A stretch of DNA of 64,000 nucleotides from Amaurobius ferox (taxonomy: Eukaryota > Arthropoda > Arachnida > Araneae > Amaurobiidae): the NCBI GenBank assembly GCA_951213105.1, contig OX578155.1, positions 32,070,857 through 32,134,856 on the forward strand, given 5' to 3'. Made by a program: the position numbers and the translations under genes. The notes beneath the pieces were generated by a model. The model did no database searches. It worked only from the letters and a program-made list of their open reading frames with translations, and was not told the DNA's origin. This document shows positions 1-12,208 of this stretch, one piece after another. The first letter of the stretch is position 1. Each line of letters starts with the position of its first letter.

Positions 1-569
1 TATTTTATACTATAAAATTATGTGTGTGGCATAGATTTTAAAGTGGGACAAAATTTAGAATAACTAGAAATTACAGATTAAACCGATTTTTACCGCAAAT
101 GTGACGATATAAAAAGTTTAATGTTTAAAGCAATAAATACTATACTACAACGTTGAAAACCGCACAGATACTAAGTTGCAAAAAAAAAAAAAATTTTTTT
201 TTTGTCCTGTTCCTTACAGCTGTTCGTAAACAATGCAAACATCTGTAGACGAGATTTCGCGGTTGTCAGATAATACTATCTGGTGTTACTGAACTCATCA
301 TAAATCACTAAATTTTAAGAAATCTTGATTGCTGTTTTATCTGGAGCTGTTGAAGAGCTATTTCAGATAGTCTTTCAAAAAATGCGTAAGTATATGACTT
401 AAAAGATATTTTGCAGTGTAAAAGCTATCTTTCCAAGCGTCGCCTCTCGATTTTCTGTCATAGATTCACAAACAGATACACCAGGAGTTGCTAGTGGTTT
501 AAAATATGCGCAAATTCCAGTCGTAATCTAAATTATATAATTCTTCAAAAAATTATATCAATTTTATTT
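1..569. other. AT-rich DNA, nothing recognised
   Basis: No long reading frame, RNA gene or clear repeat boundary is visible. There is an A-run followed by a T-run near 181-202. Confidence 0.5.
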
Positions 570-1080
570 ATATAGACTAGCAATATATCCGTTCTTCGTA
601 CGAAATATACAATAAAAAGAAATTTGAAATTCACCACGTGCAAATTCCTATAGTATTCTAAATGACACTGTTATTCAAAATATTCTGGTAGAATGTTTAA
701 ATTAATGCTCCTAAAAAGAAGTTTAAGAATCTCTGTTCTCGCTGTACAACATTATATTCACAGGCCGACCTGAATAATAAAACATCCTGGTCCTGTTTGT
801 AAACAAATTTACGTAAAATATGAAATTAATTCAATTTATGCTAAATTAGAAGCTCTATAATTGTATTAAAAGATATATCCGTACTACTTATATTCTCGGG
901 GATTAGAAGATATACCCATACTACTTATTTTCATAGAATAGAAGATTTTACCCGTGTATTAATTTAATTCCACTAAAAATAAGTACACAAAGTTCTGCTC
1001 TCGAAATACAAAATTATCTTCACACGTAGATCGTAAGAATAAAGCATCCTTGTCCCGTTTGTAAAACAATTTAAAATATT
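570..1080. repeat. Degenerate tandem duplication, about 300-bp period
   Basis: Two diverged copies share ordered blocks: ATATCCGT, then a block starting GTTCT/CTGCTCTCG, then a block with AATAAARCATCCTKGTCC and GTTTGTAAA. The first copy covers about 570-835 and the second about 870-1075. No coding content is seen. Confidence 0.5.
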
Positions 1081-1104
1081 AAGTTTGGTACGCTAAAATG
1101 AAAA

Positions 1105-1210
1105 TGCTAAAATAGTAAAAGATGGTACATGAAAATGGTAGATGATGGTACATGAATATGGTAGATGATGGTACAAGAATATAATATGGTAGATGATGTT
1201 ACATGAATGG
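1105..1210. repeat. Short minisatellite around GATGGTACATGAA
   Basis: About four imperfect units of roughly 24 bp built on ATGGTAGATGATGGTACATG. It sits in otherwise unassigned sequence. The short frame just downstream (1255-1470) crosses a poly-C run and is not credible as a gene. Confidence 0.6.
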
Positions 1211-1474
1211 TTCTTGAACCATTTTTATAGTTATTCAATTGCATAGGTCTATGCATGGGAGCTCATAGGGGAAAACGAAGAATTCCCTTCACTTGGTGTT
1301 CACAAGGTCACACAGGTGGGAATCAATGTCATATGCTTTCGAATCAATCGTATGAATCAATGTCGATGCCATATGCTTTATCTTTGAGTTTGCTCCCCCC
1401 CCCCCCCCACTTGCAAAAAGTTCTATGGGATCTCATGCTTCTACTTTCGTACGTAACTGATGTCGGATAATACA

Positions 1475-1560
1475 ATTCTCTACACATTTCGAGCACTCTA
1501 GAATCCGAAAAAGAAAACTGTTTTCAGCGCGAAATTTGTGTGTGTGTCTGTGCAATAAAG
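1475..1560 (+). repeat. Fragment of repeat family B (internal part)
   Basis: Contains TCTACACATTTCGAGC, then TCTAGAATCCGAAAAAG and a GTGTGTGTGTCTGTG run, in the same order as the front third of the complete family B copies at 51771, 60651 and 61976. Both ends of the repeat are missing. Confidence 0.55.
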
Positions 1561-1960
1561 AACACGCGCATTACAAAACCGCTTAAATGTCTGGTATCTA
1601 CTGAAAGAGAATAACTGAAAATTATCTTGATCTGATAATAGAATAATTTTACTACGGAGGAATTTTTAAATAATTGGTTTTTTAAATGTAATTATGTTAT
1701 TATTATTCATTTTCTTTTTACAATTTGTTATTTTCAAAGAAGCCCCTGGAAATGCATTAAAAGTAATTTTTGTTATTTATTTATTTATTAAATTTTTGTT
1801 AACAATATTATGCTTCTTTAGTATTTTCTTGGTGGCCTGTAAATCTGTCAATGTAAATTTTTGATTTATTTCTTTACATCATGAACAAAAGGGACAAAGA
1901 TTGATTGTACAAGAACATCAAAATTCTTATTCGGGTACTGAGCTTAACTCAATTTTCTAT
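1561..1960. other. AT-rich DNA, nothing recognised
   Basis: No supported gene or repeat is seen between the family B fragment and the complete family A copy. Confidence 0.4.
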
Positions 1961-2880
1961 TACTTTCCTTGTATACATAATGTATAAGGAAAGTATTGTG
2001 ACGGGGTCGAAAATTCGAATTCGAGTATTCTACGGAAGAACACGCTTCAAGCATCCCTGATCACGAATCAAACAGTTTTGAAGTGTTGTCTATGTGTGTG
2101 TGTGTGTGAAAGTACGTGTGTGTGTGTGTCAGTGAGTCTGTGGAGACGATAACTGACGAACGAATGGACCGATTCGAACGAAATTTGGTACAAAAATCAC
2201 AACTCGTAAATACTGGAAGCCTATTGTTTTTATGCGCAATCGAATGTTCGGAACACCCCTAAATTTTCGAGTAAAATTTTGAAAAAATCGTCAAAAAATC
2301 GAAACCGCTAATAAAGTTACGTAAATAGACATTTCTTATGTAATTTTTCATTAGAAAACGATTGAGATAAATTTTAAAGCGCTAACATGAACCGTTCTCG
2401 AGATATTGCACATTTTTCAAAAAATTATCAAAAAGTTATATAAAATAAAAAGAAAAATATTTCCTATTGAGAAACATGTTCACTTTTCATATATAATACC
2501 ATGCGATAAATTGGGTGACATCATTCTCGTGGATCTAGCTCGTTCCATTCATGAAAAAAGATACTTTGAGTAATACTTCTGTTTTTGAACGCCAAGTCAT
2601 TTATCTGCTATAAGAATAACTTATTCCTCCATCCATAACGCTTGGCGAGATTTTGGCGACGAATTTGGGGACATTTTTAATTGTTGCCAAATTAACATAA
2701 ATTTCCCCAAATCGATAAAAATGACGCAAAATCAATCAAAATGACGACTAATTGAAGAAAATTCAATATCTTGGAAAGTATATAAGTATCTACTATAAGA
2801 ATAACATTTCTTTTTACTTTAAAAGTAGTAAATAAATTGCATTATATAAGGAAAGTCATGTGTTGCCCACATCAGATTTT
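1961..2880 (+). mobile_element. Repeat family A, complete copy A1
   Basis: Non-coding element of about 0.9 kb. It starts with a stem-loop whose arms are ACTTTCCTT and AAGGAAAGT, runs through a CGAATTCGAG block and a (GT)n stretch, and ends AAGGAAAGTCATGTG-TTGCC-CACATCAGA followed by Ts. The GGAAAGT near the 3' end inverts the ACTTTCC at the 5' end, giving subterminal inverted repeats, and ATGTG/CACAT forms a second small hairpin at the 3' end. It encodes nothing and must be mobilised in trans. Subterminal repeats, a terminal hairpin and an internal microsatellite are also described for Helentron-associated elements of the DINE-1 type, but the exact class is not settled. Confidence 0.7.
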
Positions 2881-3039
2881 TTTTCCATTGTAAAAAGCAC
2901 GGCGATTGAAATTTCATTAAATTAAATAGAAGTATGATATATTTTCATCATAATTTTACTTTCCTTTTCAATATATAATTTTATTTAATATAAGTATTTT
3001 AATGAGATATAAATACGAATTCTTGAAAAGACAGATAGA

Positions 3040-3224
3040 TATTTGAAAACCTTGTTTAACCTTATTTGGAAAACTAAGAAAGTGCCGGAAAAATTGAAAG
3101 AAACAGCGATAATTAAAATACCTAGAAAAGGAGATATATTTTTTTTTCCTGTAAGAACCGAAGAGGCATCAATTTCATGCCTATGCCAGATAAAGCTTTT
3201 GGAAGAGTTGTGATCAACAGATTA
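3040..3224 (+). pseudogene. LINE reverse transcriptase, early part (broken)
   Basis: A conceptual translation gives LIWKTKKVPEKLKETAIIK, a gap, then a stretch ending AFGRVVINRLK. This matches the start of a LINE reverse transcriptase, where an early 'P..WK...I...PKKG' block is followed by 'K...R....R'. The reading frame is broken near the T-run at 3138. The sequence stops at 3224, where a family A repeat starts, and resumes in the same order at about 5029. The two pieces therefore belong to one LINE copy cut by a later insertion. The element was dead before or soon after the insertion. Confidence 0.6.
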
Positions 3225-3945
3225 AAAAATCTGATGTGGGCAGCACATGACTTTCCTTATATAATGCAATGAATTTATTACTTTTACAGTAAAAAAAATA
3301 GGTTTTTCTTATAGTAGATACTTATATTCTTTCCAAAATATTGAATTTTCGGCAATTAGTCGTCATTTTCATTAATTTAGCGTCATTTTAATCCATTTGG
3401 CGAGATTTTCGTTAATTTGACAACATTTCAAAAAGTCACCAAGTTTGCGACATTCCGCCCAATAAATGACTATTGGAGTTCAAATACAAAAGTATTACTC
3501 GAAGTATCTTTTCTCATGAATGGAACGAGCTAGATCCACGAGAATGATGTTACCCAATTTATCGCATGGTATTACATATGAAAAGTGAACATGTTTCTCA
3601 ATAGGAAATATATTTTTTTTATTTTATATGACTTTTTGATAATTTTTTTGAAAAATGTTCAATATTTCAAGAACGGTTCATGTTAGCGTTCTGAAATTTA
3701 TGTTAATCGTTTTCTATTGAAAAATTGAAAAATTACACAAGAAATGTCTATTTGCGTAACTTTATTAGCGGTTTTGATTTTCTGACGATTTTTTCAAAAT
3801 TTCAGTCGAAAATTTAGAAGGGTTCTGAGCATTCGATTACGTTTAAAAACAATAGGCTTCCAGTGTTTACGGATTGTGATTTTTGAACCAAATTTCGTTC
3901 GAATCGGTCCATTCGTTCGTCAATTATCGTCTCCACAGACTCACT

Positions 3946-3997
<52 letters not shown>

Positions 3998-4122
3998 TCA
4001 CCTCAAAAATGTTTGATTCGTGATCAGGGATGCTTGAAACGTGCTCTTCCGTCGAAAACTCGAATTCGAATTTTCGACCCCGTCCAATACTTTCCTTATA
4101 CATTATGTATATAAGGAAAGTA
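3225..4122 (-). mobile_element. Repeat family A, copy A2 inside a LINE
   Basis: Reverse-strand copy starting TCTGATGTGGGCAGCACATG and ending with the ACTTTCC/GGAAAGT hairpin at about 4090-4121. It includes a (CA)n run at 3942-3993. It splits the LINE reverse transcriptase together with the adjoining copy A3. Confidence 0.7.
3942..3993. repeat. (CA)n microsatellite in copy A2
   Basis: About 26 CA units. On the other strand it gives the artificial Cys-Val repeats seen in translated frames; it is not coding. Confidence 0.95.
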
Positions 4123-5028
4123 ACAATACTTTCCTTATACATTATGTATATAAGGAAAGTAAAAATAGGTTATTCTTATAGTAGTTACTTATATTCTTTC
4201 CAAAATATCGAATTTTTGTCAAGAAGCTGTCATTTTAATTGATTTAGCGTCATTTTCATCTATTTGGCGTGATTTTCGTTAATTTGGCAACATTTAAAAA
4301 AGTCGCCAATTTAGCGACATTCCGCCAAATTTGTCGCCAAAATCTCGCCAAGCGTTATGGACGGAGAAATAAAATATTCTTATAGCAGATAAATGATTAT
4401 TGGCGTTCAAATACAAATGTATTACTCAAAATATCTTTTGTCATGAATGGAACGAGCTAGATCCACGAGAATGATGTCACTAAATTTATCAAATGACATT
4501 ACATATGAAAAGTGAACGTGTTTCGCAACAGTTATTATTTTTTTTTAATTTATGATATTTTTGATAAATTTATTTGAAAAATGTGCAATATCTCGAGAAC
4601 GGTTCATGCTAGCGTTTTAAAGTTTATGGCAATTGTTTTCTAGGGAAAAATTACATGAGCAATGTTTATTTGTGTAACTTTATTAAAAGTTTTAATTTTT
4701 TGATGATTTTTTCAAAATTTCACTCGAAAATTTAGGAGGTTTCTGAACATTCGAGTGTATTTAAAAACGATAGGCTTCCAGTATTCACGGATTGTAATTT
4801 TTGCACCAAATTTCATTCGAATCGCTCCATTCGTTCGTGAGATATCGTCTCCACAGACACACTGAGACACACATACACACACACACACACAGAGGTATCA
4901 CCTGAAAAATATTCGATTCGTGATCAGGGATGTGTGAAACTTGTTCTCCCGTCGAAAACTTGAATTCGAATTTTCGACCCGGTCTCAATACTTTTCTACT
5001 ATACTATGTATGTAAGGAAAGTGAAAAC
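4123..5028 (-). mobile_element. Repeat family A, copy A3, fused in tandem to A2
   Basis: Same strand as A2. It lacks its own TCTGATG end; instead a second ACTTTCC/GGAAAGT hairpin (about 4128-4160) leads straight into the body. The far end is a decayed hairpin at about 4988-5022. A2 and A3 therefore form a head-to-tail dimer with two hairpins in series at the junction. Confidence 0.65.
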
Positions 5029-5596
5029 GAAATTATGAAGGTTTTGAGAGAGGCACAAGCAGGATTTCGATGCTGAGCTGGATCCACTTAACATATTTTC
5101 ACTTTGAGAAACACCATTAAGCAAAGAATTGAATATAATGCATTTCTATGTTTAAATTTCATTGATTTTATAAAAGCATTTGATACAGAGATATGTTATA
5201 GAAGATATTTGATAGTTATCGAATCCCACAAAATATTATTAACATTGTTGAGGACAACGAGTTCGTATTATATGGAGGGAGCGCAGTCTAATCTTCCCCA
5301 TGTTAGAAACATGGTCAAACATAGGGCAGGTGCTGTTGGTCAAGAAGGAGAAGTAAGAATTGAATATAATGCATTTCTATGTTGAAATTTCATTGATTTT
5401 ATAAAAGCATTTGATACAGAGATATGTTATAGAAGATATTTGATAGTTATCGAATCCCACAAATATTATTACTATTGTTGAAGACAACGAGTTAGTATTA
5501 TATGGAGGGAGCGCGGTCTAATCTTCCCCATGTTAGAAACATGGTCAAACATAGGGCAGGTGCTGTTGGTCGAGAAGGAGAAGTCCATTCATGACT
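5029..5596 (+). pseudogene. LINE reverse transcriptase, middle part, internally duplicated
   Basis: Continues the LINE interrupted at 3224. Recognisable pieces are REAQAGFR, TLRNTIKQ and LNFIDFIKAFDTEI. The last is the motif with the first catalytic aspartate (family form FIDFEKAFD). A block of about 231 bp (5122-5352) is repeated at 5353-5583 with few changes, and the second copy has a stop. After the aspartate motif the sequence soon departs from the family pattern, so motifs with the two further aspartates are absent here. A related C-terminal half lies at 20281-21430 beyond the giant palindrome. Confidence 0.6.
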
Positions 5597-6517
5597 TGGC
5601 GATTTATCGCCTAAACTGTGTCGTGTACTTTCTGTTTTTTGTTTTTTTTAACTGTTATTAAAGTTGAGGATGAATGGGAAATTGTTACATGTATTATATA
5701 TACGTTACAAGATTTTAAAAAATATGTATGAAGAAAAATACGAAATAGGATTAGTATATTTTTATTACCAAAAAATTTTATTACTAAAGAAAATTTTTTT
5801 TAATGAAGTCAATTTCGTAAAACAAATTGAACTGCAAAACAATTGCAAATAAAATATGATATGTAATAGATTACAAGTATACAAATTGAAGAGTATGTAT
5901 AATATATTTAAATACAATTATAAAGTTTATGAAAAATTTGTGTGCATGCTTGATTGAAATGTGGAATTCTTCACTTTTATCCAGATTAACTTTATTTTTG
6001 AATGTTATATTAGCAGTATCCATATCTGCTTTGAGGCGTAATACGATTGAGTCATTTTTACATCTAAATTATTTTAATATATTGTATGCGTACCGTCAAA
6101 TATAAAACAATATAATATTTGCAATAATAAATATTTAACTTTATTTGCATTTCTTTTTTATATAAAATGACATTTCAGAATAAAATACAAAATTGTGTCT
6201 AAATTCATAAATAGGGGCTCAGATATTAAAATAGCCATGATTCTTAAATTGTCAAAACGTGTTCGGGAGGTTTTTGCATGTTTAATCCATATAGAATCTG
6301 GAAATTATTTAAAAGTGTTTTTCTATAAAGTATAGGAAATAAATAAGATTATAATATATTACGGAATAAAATAGAAAAATTGCATTTAATTATAATATTT
6401 TCAGAGATATGGCTGTTAATAATTCGTTTGAAAAATGCTTTAAATAAATATTGTGAAATTTACATCCAGAATTAAAAAGACCGTAAGCACAATTGCAGTG
6501 GGCTAACTCAATGTGGC

Positions 6518-6559
<42 letters not shown>

Positions 6560-7331
6560 CACAAAGAGAAGAAAGAAAGAACGACAATGTGTCAAAATTT
6601 CGCCGGAGGGGATTGTGACCCCCACTTCCCGGTTAAGCCAGCTTAATGTCATGACGACACTCCCGGAAGCGGATACACTGTCGAAAACCAAGTACACCAT
6701 ACTTAAATTACAATACGTAAAGTTTAAAAGGTGAATGACCCATACTGACTGAACCACTTAAACTGAATTTACAAGTTCATTGCTACTAACATCCACACAA
6801 ATTACAATATAAAATATCAAAGAGACAACAAGATAAACCAACCTCGTACATGCCCTATTATCCAAGCCATTACCCAGCAATTAAAATTATACTTTTGAAA
6901 TATACTTTTTAATATAAAATTATATACTTTTTAATATAAAATTATTACTTTTGAATCACCTATGATAGGTGCCACAATAGCCTTATTTTAGTCAAATTTC
7001 TGTAATTATAATAATTTGAACTTAAATTTATATTAGTCACGCTAGAAAGACGCTGAAACATGACTTTGGTATATAAAAAACACGATGTAAGTAAAAGTAT
7101 TTATATTGGTAGAGCTATTTCTAGATCAAGAAGCCTATTACTTAAATTATGATGAAGAGAATGTGAGGTTTTTTTAGAGTTAAGATTGTTCGTTTAATAG
7201 ATTGCTAGTGTAATACTAAAATACTTCTTGAAAACATTGGGAGTTTGATAAACATCCTTTAATATTTAATTTGTGAACGGGGGGAAATATATCTTTTTAA
7301 TCGAGATGTTTATATGAAATTAATTCTAACC
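5597..7331. other. AT-rich DNA with one (TA)n run; no gene recognised
   Basis: Contains a (TA)n microsatellite at about 6516-6555 and a short GC-richer patch at 6590-6680. Short frames here are low-complexity and have no recognised match. Confidence 0.5.
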
Positions 7332-7468
7332 AGCATCGGCACCTATAGAATTTATCCGGAGGGGGGAGGGGGCAAAGTCAAGGATAAGATTAACAGCATC
7401 GACTATTTTGATGTCTGCCTTTGTGATTTTGAAGTGCCCCCTTGTCTTCCTCTATGGGCGTCCATGCT
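7332..7468. mobile_element. MITE-like element, 137 bp
   Basis: Imperfect terminal inverted repeats: AGCATCGGCACCTATAGA on the left against AGCATGGACGCCCATAGA on the reverse of the right end (14 of 18 matching). The interior has a G-run on the left and a C-rich block on the right, extending the stem. It is too short to code. No convincing target duplication is visible. Confidence 0.45.
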
Positions 7469-7952
7469 AACTAGTAATACTTATTAAGTACGATTTACTC
7501 TGAACTAGAAATGAGATCATGCTCATATTTCAGATCATATATCTTTATATAAAATGCACTGAAAAGTTATGATGTAAAATCCAGCTGACATTTTCAATGA
7601 ATGTAAACAAATATTATATTTTATTTTGAACTTAAAATTTTATCATACGACACGTCTTTACGCTCCTTATCTAAACTCTTATTTTTCTTCCCTAGCCAAC
7701 CGTCGACAAGTTCTACCTCGAAGGGAAAACATACGAGGATACCGAAAATAATTCTATAACTATCGGCACAGTACTCCAAATGTTTTTTAAAGTATTAGAA
7801 TGATATTATAAGTCTTCTGCAATATCACAAACACCAAAAATAAGGCAAAACTTCTAATAATACATTAATTAAAAGCAATGAAATTAATAACCAAATGAAA
7901 TGCACCAAGCTATAATCTAGCAAAATTACTTTTTAACTATATTTGTAAGATA
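7469..7952. other. Left flank of the giant palindrome
   Basis: AT-rich, no recognised feature. It does not resemble the right flank after 20046, so the inverted symmetry stops sharply at the element ends. Confidence 0.6.
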
Positions 7953-7958
7953 TATAAT
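7953..7958. repeat. Target site duplication TATAAT, left
   Basis: TATAAT directly precedes AGTAGAAGAG. The same six bases directly follow CTCTTCTACT at 20041-20046. Confidence 0.75.
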
Positions 7959-7988
7959 AGTAGAAGAGAAATGACAGTTGAGGGGCCG

Positions 7989-8009
7989 CAGGCGGTGCTG
8001 CACCGCCTG
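7989..8009. repeat. Terminal hairpin in the left arm
   Basis: Perfect 10-bp stem (CAGGCGGTGC and its complement) around a single base, 30 bp inside the element end. The mirror copy is at 19990-20010. It could mark the end for a transposase or replication protein. Confidence 0.6.
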
Positions 8010-8170
8010 GAGGAGGGTCCCTCTTTTGGGAGGGTCTTCCCTCTTTTGAGAGGAAGCTTCCCTCTTTTGGGAGGATCCCTCTTTTGAGAGGAAGCTTCCC
8101 TCTCAGAGGGTCTTGAGACCCCCTCTTTGAGTGGATCCTCTCAGAGGGTCTTTAGACCCCAGGAGGGAGG
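8010..8170. repeat. GC-rich minisatellite, CCCTCTTTTGGGAGG units
   Basis: Repeats of CCCTCTTTTGGGAGG and CCCTCTTTTGAGAGG, themselves short palindromes, followed by AGAGGGTCTTGAGACCCC. The right arm keeps fewer units (about 19912-19989). A two-unit repeat around GACCTGAGGAAGRGGTTTCA follows at about 8340-8440. Confidence 0.7.
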
Positions 8171-8567
8171 ATGCCTCTCACTGCCCCCCTCCCCTCTTTT
8201 GGATGTTTGGTGATGCCTCTCTTGGGAGGATGCCTCTTTCGGAAGAGGGCAATTGCGAAGTCTTTCACAGAGGCCTGATGACTCATACGGAGTGAGTTTC
8301 TCTTCACTCGGAGTCTTGAGAGGGAATGTCACAATCGCTGACTGACCCTTGACCTGAGGAAGAGGTTTCAAGGGATTTCGCAATCAGCGACCGACCTTGG
8401 ACCTGAGGAAGGGGTTTCAAGCGATGTCGCAATCGCACAATCTGGAAATGACGTGTCGACCTTAGAAGTGACCTTTGACAAGAACACACGTCCTCCCTCT
8501 CTGCTGGTCAGTGACAGACTGAAGGATCTTATCAGCGTGACGTAGTTAAAGCGCCCTCTGGCGAATT

Positions 8568-8710
8568 TTGATGAAGTGCTGCCATCTATCGACATTTTTT
8601 TTCCCAAAAGAATTTAATGTTTCACTGGTCAGGAGCTGGATTCGAACTTGGGTCCAGCCGATTACAAGCCGAGCGTCTTACCGCCGTGCCACAAGGCCTT
8701 GCTTCATAGA
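8568..8710 (-). repeat. tRNA-derived SINE-like segment, left arm
   Basis: On the reverse strand it reads GTGGCACGGCGG (A-box-like, 8681-8692) and AAGTTCGAATCC (B-box-like, 8638-8649), spaced as in tRNA-derived SINEs. The cloverleaf stems do not pair well, so it is not a working tRNA gene. The mirror copy in the right arm implies that it was present before the palindrome formed. Confidence 0.6.
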
Positions 8711-8879
8711 AAGTTATCTTCGAAGTGTACCTTATCAGCGGAAGTTAGATTATTTTTCGAAGTTCATTCGAATCGCTCGGTGAATAGCGATGCAAGGGTG
8801 TGTTTTAAAACAGAATGCTACGGAGTGAATATAAAATTGTGTATTATAACACTATGATTTTTTAAAACAAATTGTGTTC

Positions 8880-9620
8880 AGTGAATAGGATTCAACCCTT
8901 TCATGTGTTGTGTATCTAAAAACAAATTTATACACGTACACAAACTTTAAAAACACGAATGTAATAATTAGCTAAAATTGTATTAAGTGATATATAGCAA
9001 TGTGTTTAAAAATAAATCTAACAGCATATATCAATATGATTTTTTTTTTTTTTAAATGAATTGAATACACCCAAGTATAGTTACGCATTTTCAAAATGGT
9101 GTTAAGTGAATAGCATTCAACCCTTTTAACACTTAAAAACATGAATGTAATACATAGTTGAAATTATGTTTTTTGAACAGGATTCGACCCTTTCAAGTGT
9201 TGTGTATCCAAAATCAAATTTATACACGTACACAAACTTTAAAAACACGAATGAAATACTTAGCTGAGTGATATATAGCAATGTGTTTAAAAATAAATCT
9301 AACAGCATATATCAATATGATTTTTTTTTTTAAATGAATTGAATACACCCAAGTATAGTTACGCATTTTCAAAATGGTGTTAAGTGAATAGCATTCAACC
9401 CTTTTAACACTTAAAAACATGAATGTAATACATAGTTGAAATTATGTTTTGTGAACAGGATTCGACCCTTTCAAGTGTTGTGTATCCAAAATCAAATTTA
9501 TACACGTACACAAACTTTAAAAACACGAATGTAATAATTAGCTAAAATTGTATTAAGTGATATATAGCAATGTGTTTAAAAATAAATCTAACAGCATATA
9601 TCAATATGATTTTTATAATA
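8880..9620. repeat. About 290-bp tandem repeats, left arm
   Basis: Two full units and a partial one, each with a T-run, a block with ATATATAGCAATGTGTTTAA and a block AGGATTCGACCCTTTCAAGT. Mirror of 18440-19190. Confidence 0.8.
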
Positions 9621-9750
9621 ATAACGAAATGATTTTTTTTTTCTTTTTATAAAAATAATAATGAAAATTAGAACTCACGGAACAACGTCTTCGCAGCTTC
9701 GCATCCACGCTGCAAATGAGTGATATACTCTCATTATGCTATTAAAAATT

Positions 9751-9773
9751 AGATCTTATCTATAATGACGTCA
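9751..9773. promoter_or_regulatory. GATA-type plus TGACGTCA module, left arm, outer
   Basis: AGATCTTATCT followed 4 bases later by TGACGTCA (9766-9773), the palindromic CREB/ATF-type site. It lies beside a block (GTTGCCACC) that recurs with the next module. The role is inferred from sequence match only. Confidence 0.4.
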
Positions 9774-10639
9774 GCAGTATGAGGTGTTGCCACCTATTTT
9801 TTCTAATAATATAGTTTAATAGTTGGATACTTCAAGGGTCTGATTTGCTACACGTAATCTGAAATACATCATTTTAATGATATTACGCATTGAATATGAT
9901 TTGACCATTTTAAAGTGGTGGATGTAATTGAAATATCGAAGTTTAGAATTTAACAAGCTAACGAATTTTCACCCCCAAAATTTTAGCATTAAGTTTAAAT
10001 AAAATAAAATAAAAACCAACGAATATGAAATAACCATTTTAACAGTGAAGGGTATAATTTTTACTACCATTATAGAACTTAGAATTGAGTGTACATTATT
10101 TTTTTCAGGACACCTACACATTTTAAAATCTATTGAATAGGAATAGACCATTTTGCACATACATGTACCTAGATTTCAACACCCGGTATTAAAACCTGCT
10201 AAACATGAAACGGGTAAGTATTGTGTGAGATTTTATGACACTAACTTTCAAACTTTTTAAATTTTTAAAAATGTCCGAAATAGTTGTGTTTCATCGGTAG
10301 ACATAAATTGTATGGAACACATTTTTATGAAAAAAATATCTGTTTCGACAGCTTTTAAAAATAGATTTCTACAGTTGTACACTACGGTTCTAGAATTTTC
10401 TAAATACGAATCGACTGTTTGAACTACCAATGGTGGTTTTACCGATGCAAATATTTACAGGACAAATATTTCGATGAAACCGAACTTAGTTGAAGCTTCT
10501 AAGTTTGAATATTTAGAATCATTTCATATAATTTATATATTCACATTGAAAATAGTTAACAAAGTTGGAACTCACGGAGCGACAGCTTACTGTCCACACT
10601 CCAAATGAGTGATACACTCTCATTACATTATTAAAAATT

Positions 10640-10662
10640 AGATCTTATCTATAATGACGTCA
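10640..10662. promoter_or_regulatory. GATA-type plus TGACGTCA module, left arm, inner
   Basis: The same AGATCTTATCT...TGACGTCA layout (site 10655-10662) inside a block of about 120 bp (10565-10685) duplicated from 9670-9790. Confidence 0.4.
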
Positions 10663-12208
10663 TTATGTTGACGTGTTGCCACCACACAATTATTCTTTCC
10701 AAATTATGCATTTTTTCTTTTTTTTTAATAACATGCGACTGTCTTATGCTATCCATTTTTTTTTTCATATAAGCAGATATTCCATATACCTTCTAAATGT
10801 TAAGTTATAATTTAAAAAAAAAACATTAGAGGTGTATTTTACGTCTGAATTCGTCCATGTGGAAATCCGACGATTGCAAATGCATGATTGCATCCTTACA
10901 TTTCAATAGACACCACTAAAATGTGTGGATCTTATTTTGAAAAAGCTGCTCTCAGAAAGAATATGTATATGAATACATATTTTCCATAAATATACCCCCT
11001 CCCCCCCCCACAATACACACAACATGCAAGCCAAAGACTCACCATACATTCCAAATCGGCTCTATAGCTTATCATGCTTATCAGTGTAACAGATAGTGAC
11101 CCAAAGTTCATGTTCGCAAAGCGAGATAATTGCAATGTTATTGTTTTAAGCAGTTCCCATATTTAAATGAAAAATTTATCAAATTATACAATACATACAA
11201 GAGCTGGAAGATCTTAACATTTCAATATTATGGAATACTCACGAATGTTTTTTTTCCCCTTTTAAAATTATCAAATTTTAATGCAATTTGACAAAAATTG
11301 CACAATACTTAGTGTATGACTATCAAATATGAGCTAGGTTTTATTGTTACAACAACGTTTAAGATCATTAAACGAGTATATATATATTTAGAAGAATAGC
11401 ATAACTTACTGTTTTTAAGGATAGGTGATTGTTAACATTGAATTTAAATGAAAGAGTGACCCTCTGAGACAAGTACAGTACATTGCAATAACATTAAAAA
11501 ATATGAAAGATATGCAATTAACACCTTAAAAGAAACATGTAACGAGTTTTGATATCTTAATACGAGACATTATTGACATGCACATAGAAATGTCACAATT
11601 TTGTGGTTGTAGGCGCTCCATAAGACCCCTCTGCTCTTAATAAATGATCCCATTTGAATGTACATATTTATCAACACACAGAAAATGACAGGACCACAAC
11701 AAAATCTTACACCTATTACAGAATAAGTCCCAACTTCGTAGATTTTTAAGAAACTACAGTCGAATTTTCACCGATTCTTAGAAATTGAAACACAGCATTG
11801 TTTATGAATCTTCATACTTTAGAGAATGGAACATAGATTAGCATTTATTTTGAATGAATTCAGAATTTTGACATTGATTATAAATTTATGATTTAAACTC
11901 TGTAAAGTGTAAATATCTTTTGTCATGAAACTCACACTGTAGACATTTGATATGATTCGAATAAATCTATTTTTAATTTTTTATATTTTATTTTAAAAAG
12001 TGAGATTAGTAAACCTGTTACACTTGAATGCATAGATACATAACTCATAACAATATAACATTTCTTAAATGGAACATGCTAAAAAAAAAAAAAATTAGCT
12101 AATGAGTATAAATAAGGAATTCAATTTGAAAGATAAAAACCATTTAATGAATCTATTATTCATGAAATACACATTAACCATTATCAGTTGTACATTTAAA
12201 CAAATAAG

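Noticed and set aside
6590..6680. GC-richer patch as a possible exon
   Set aside because: No splice pattern, frame or family match could be supported.
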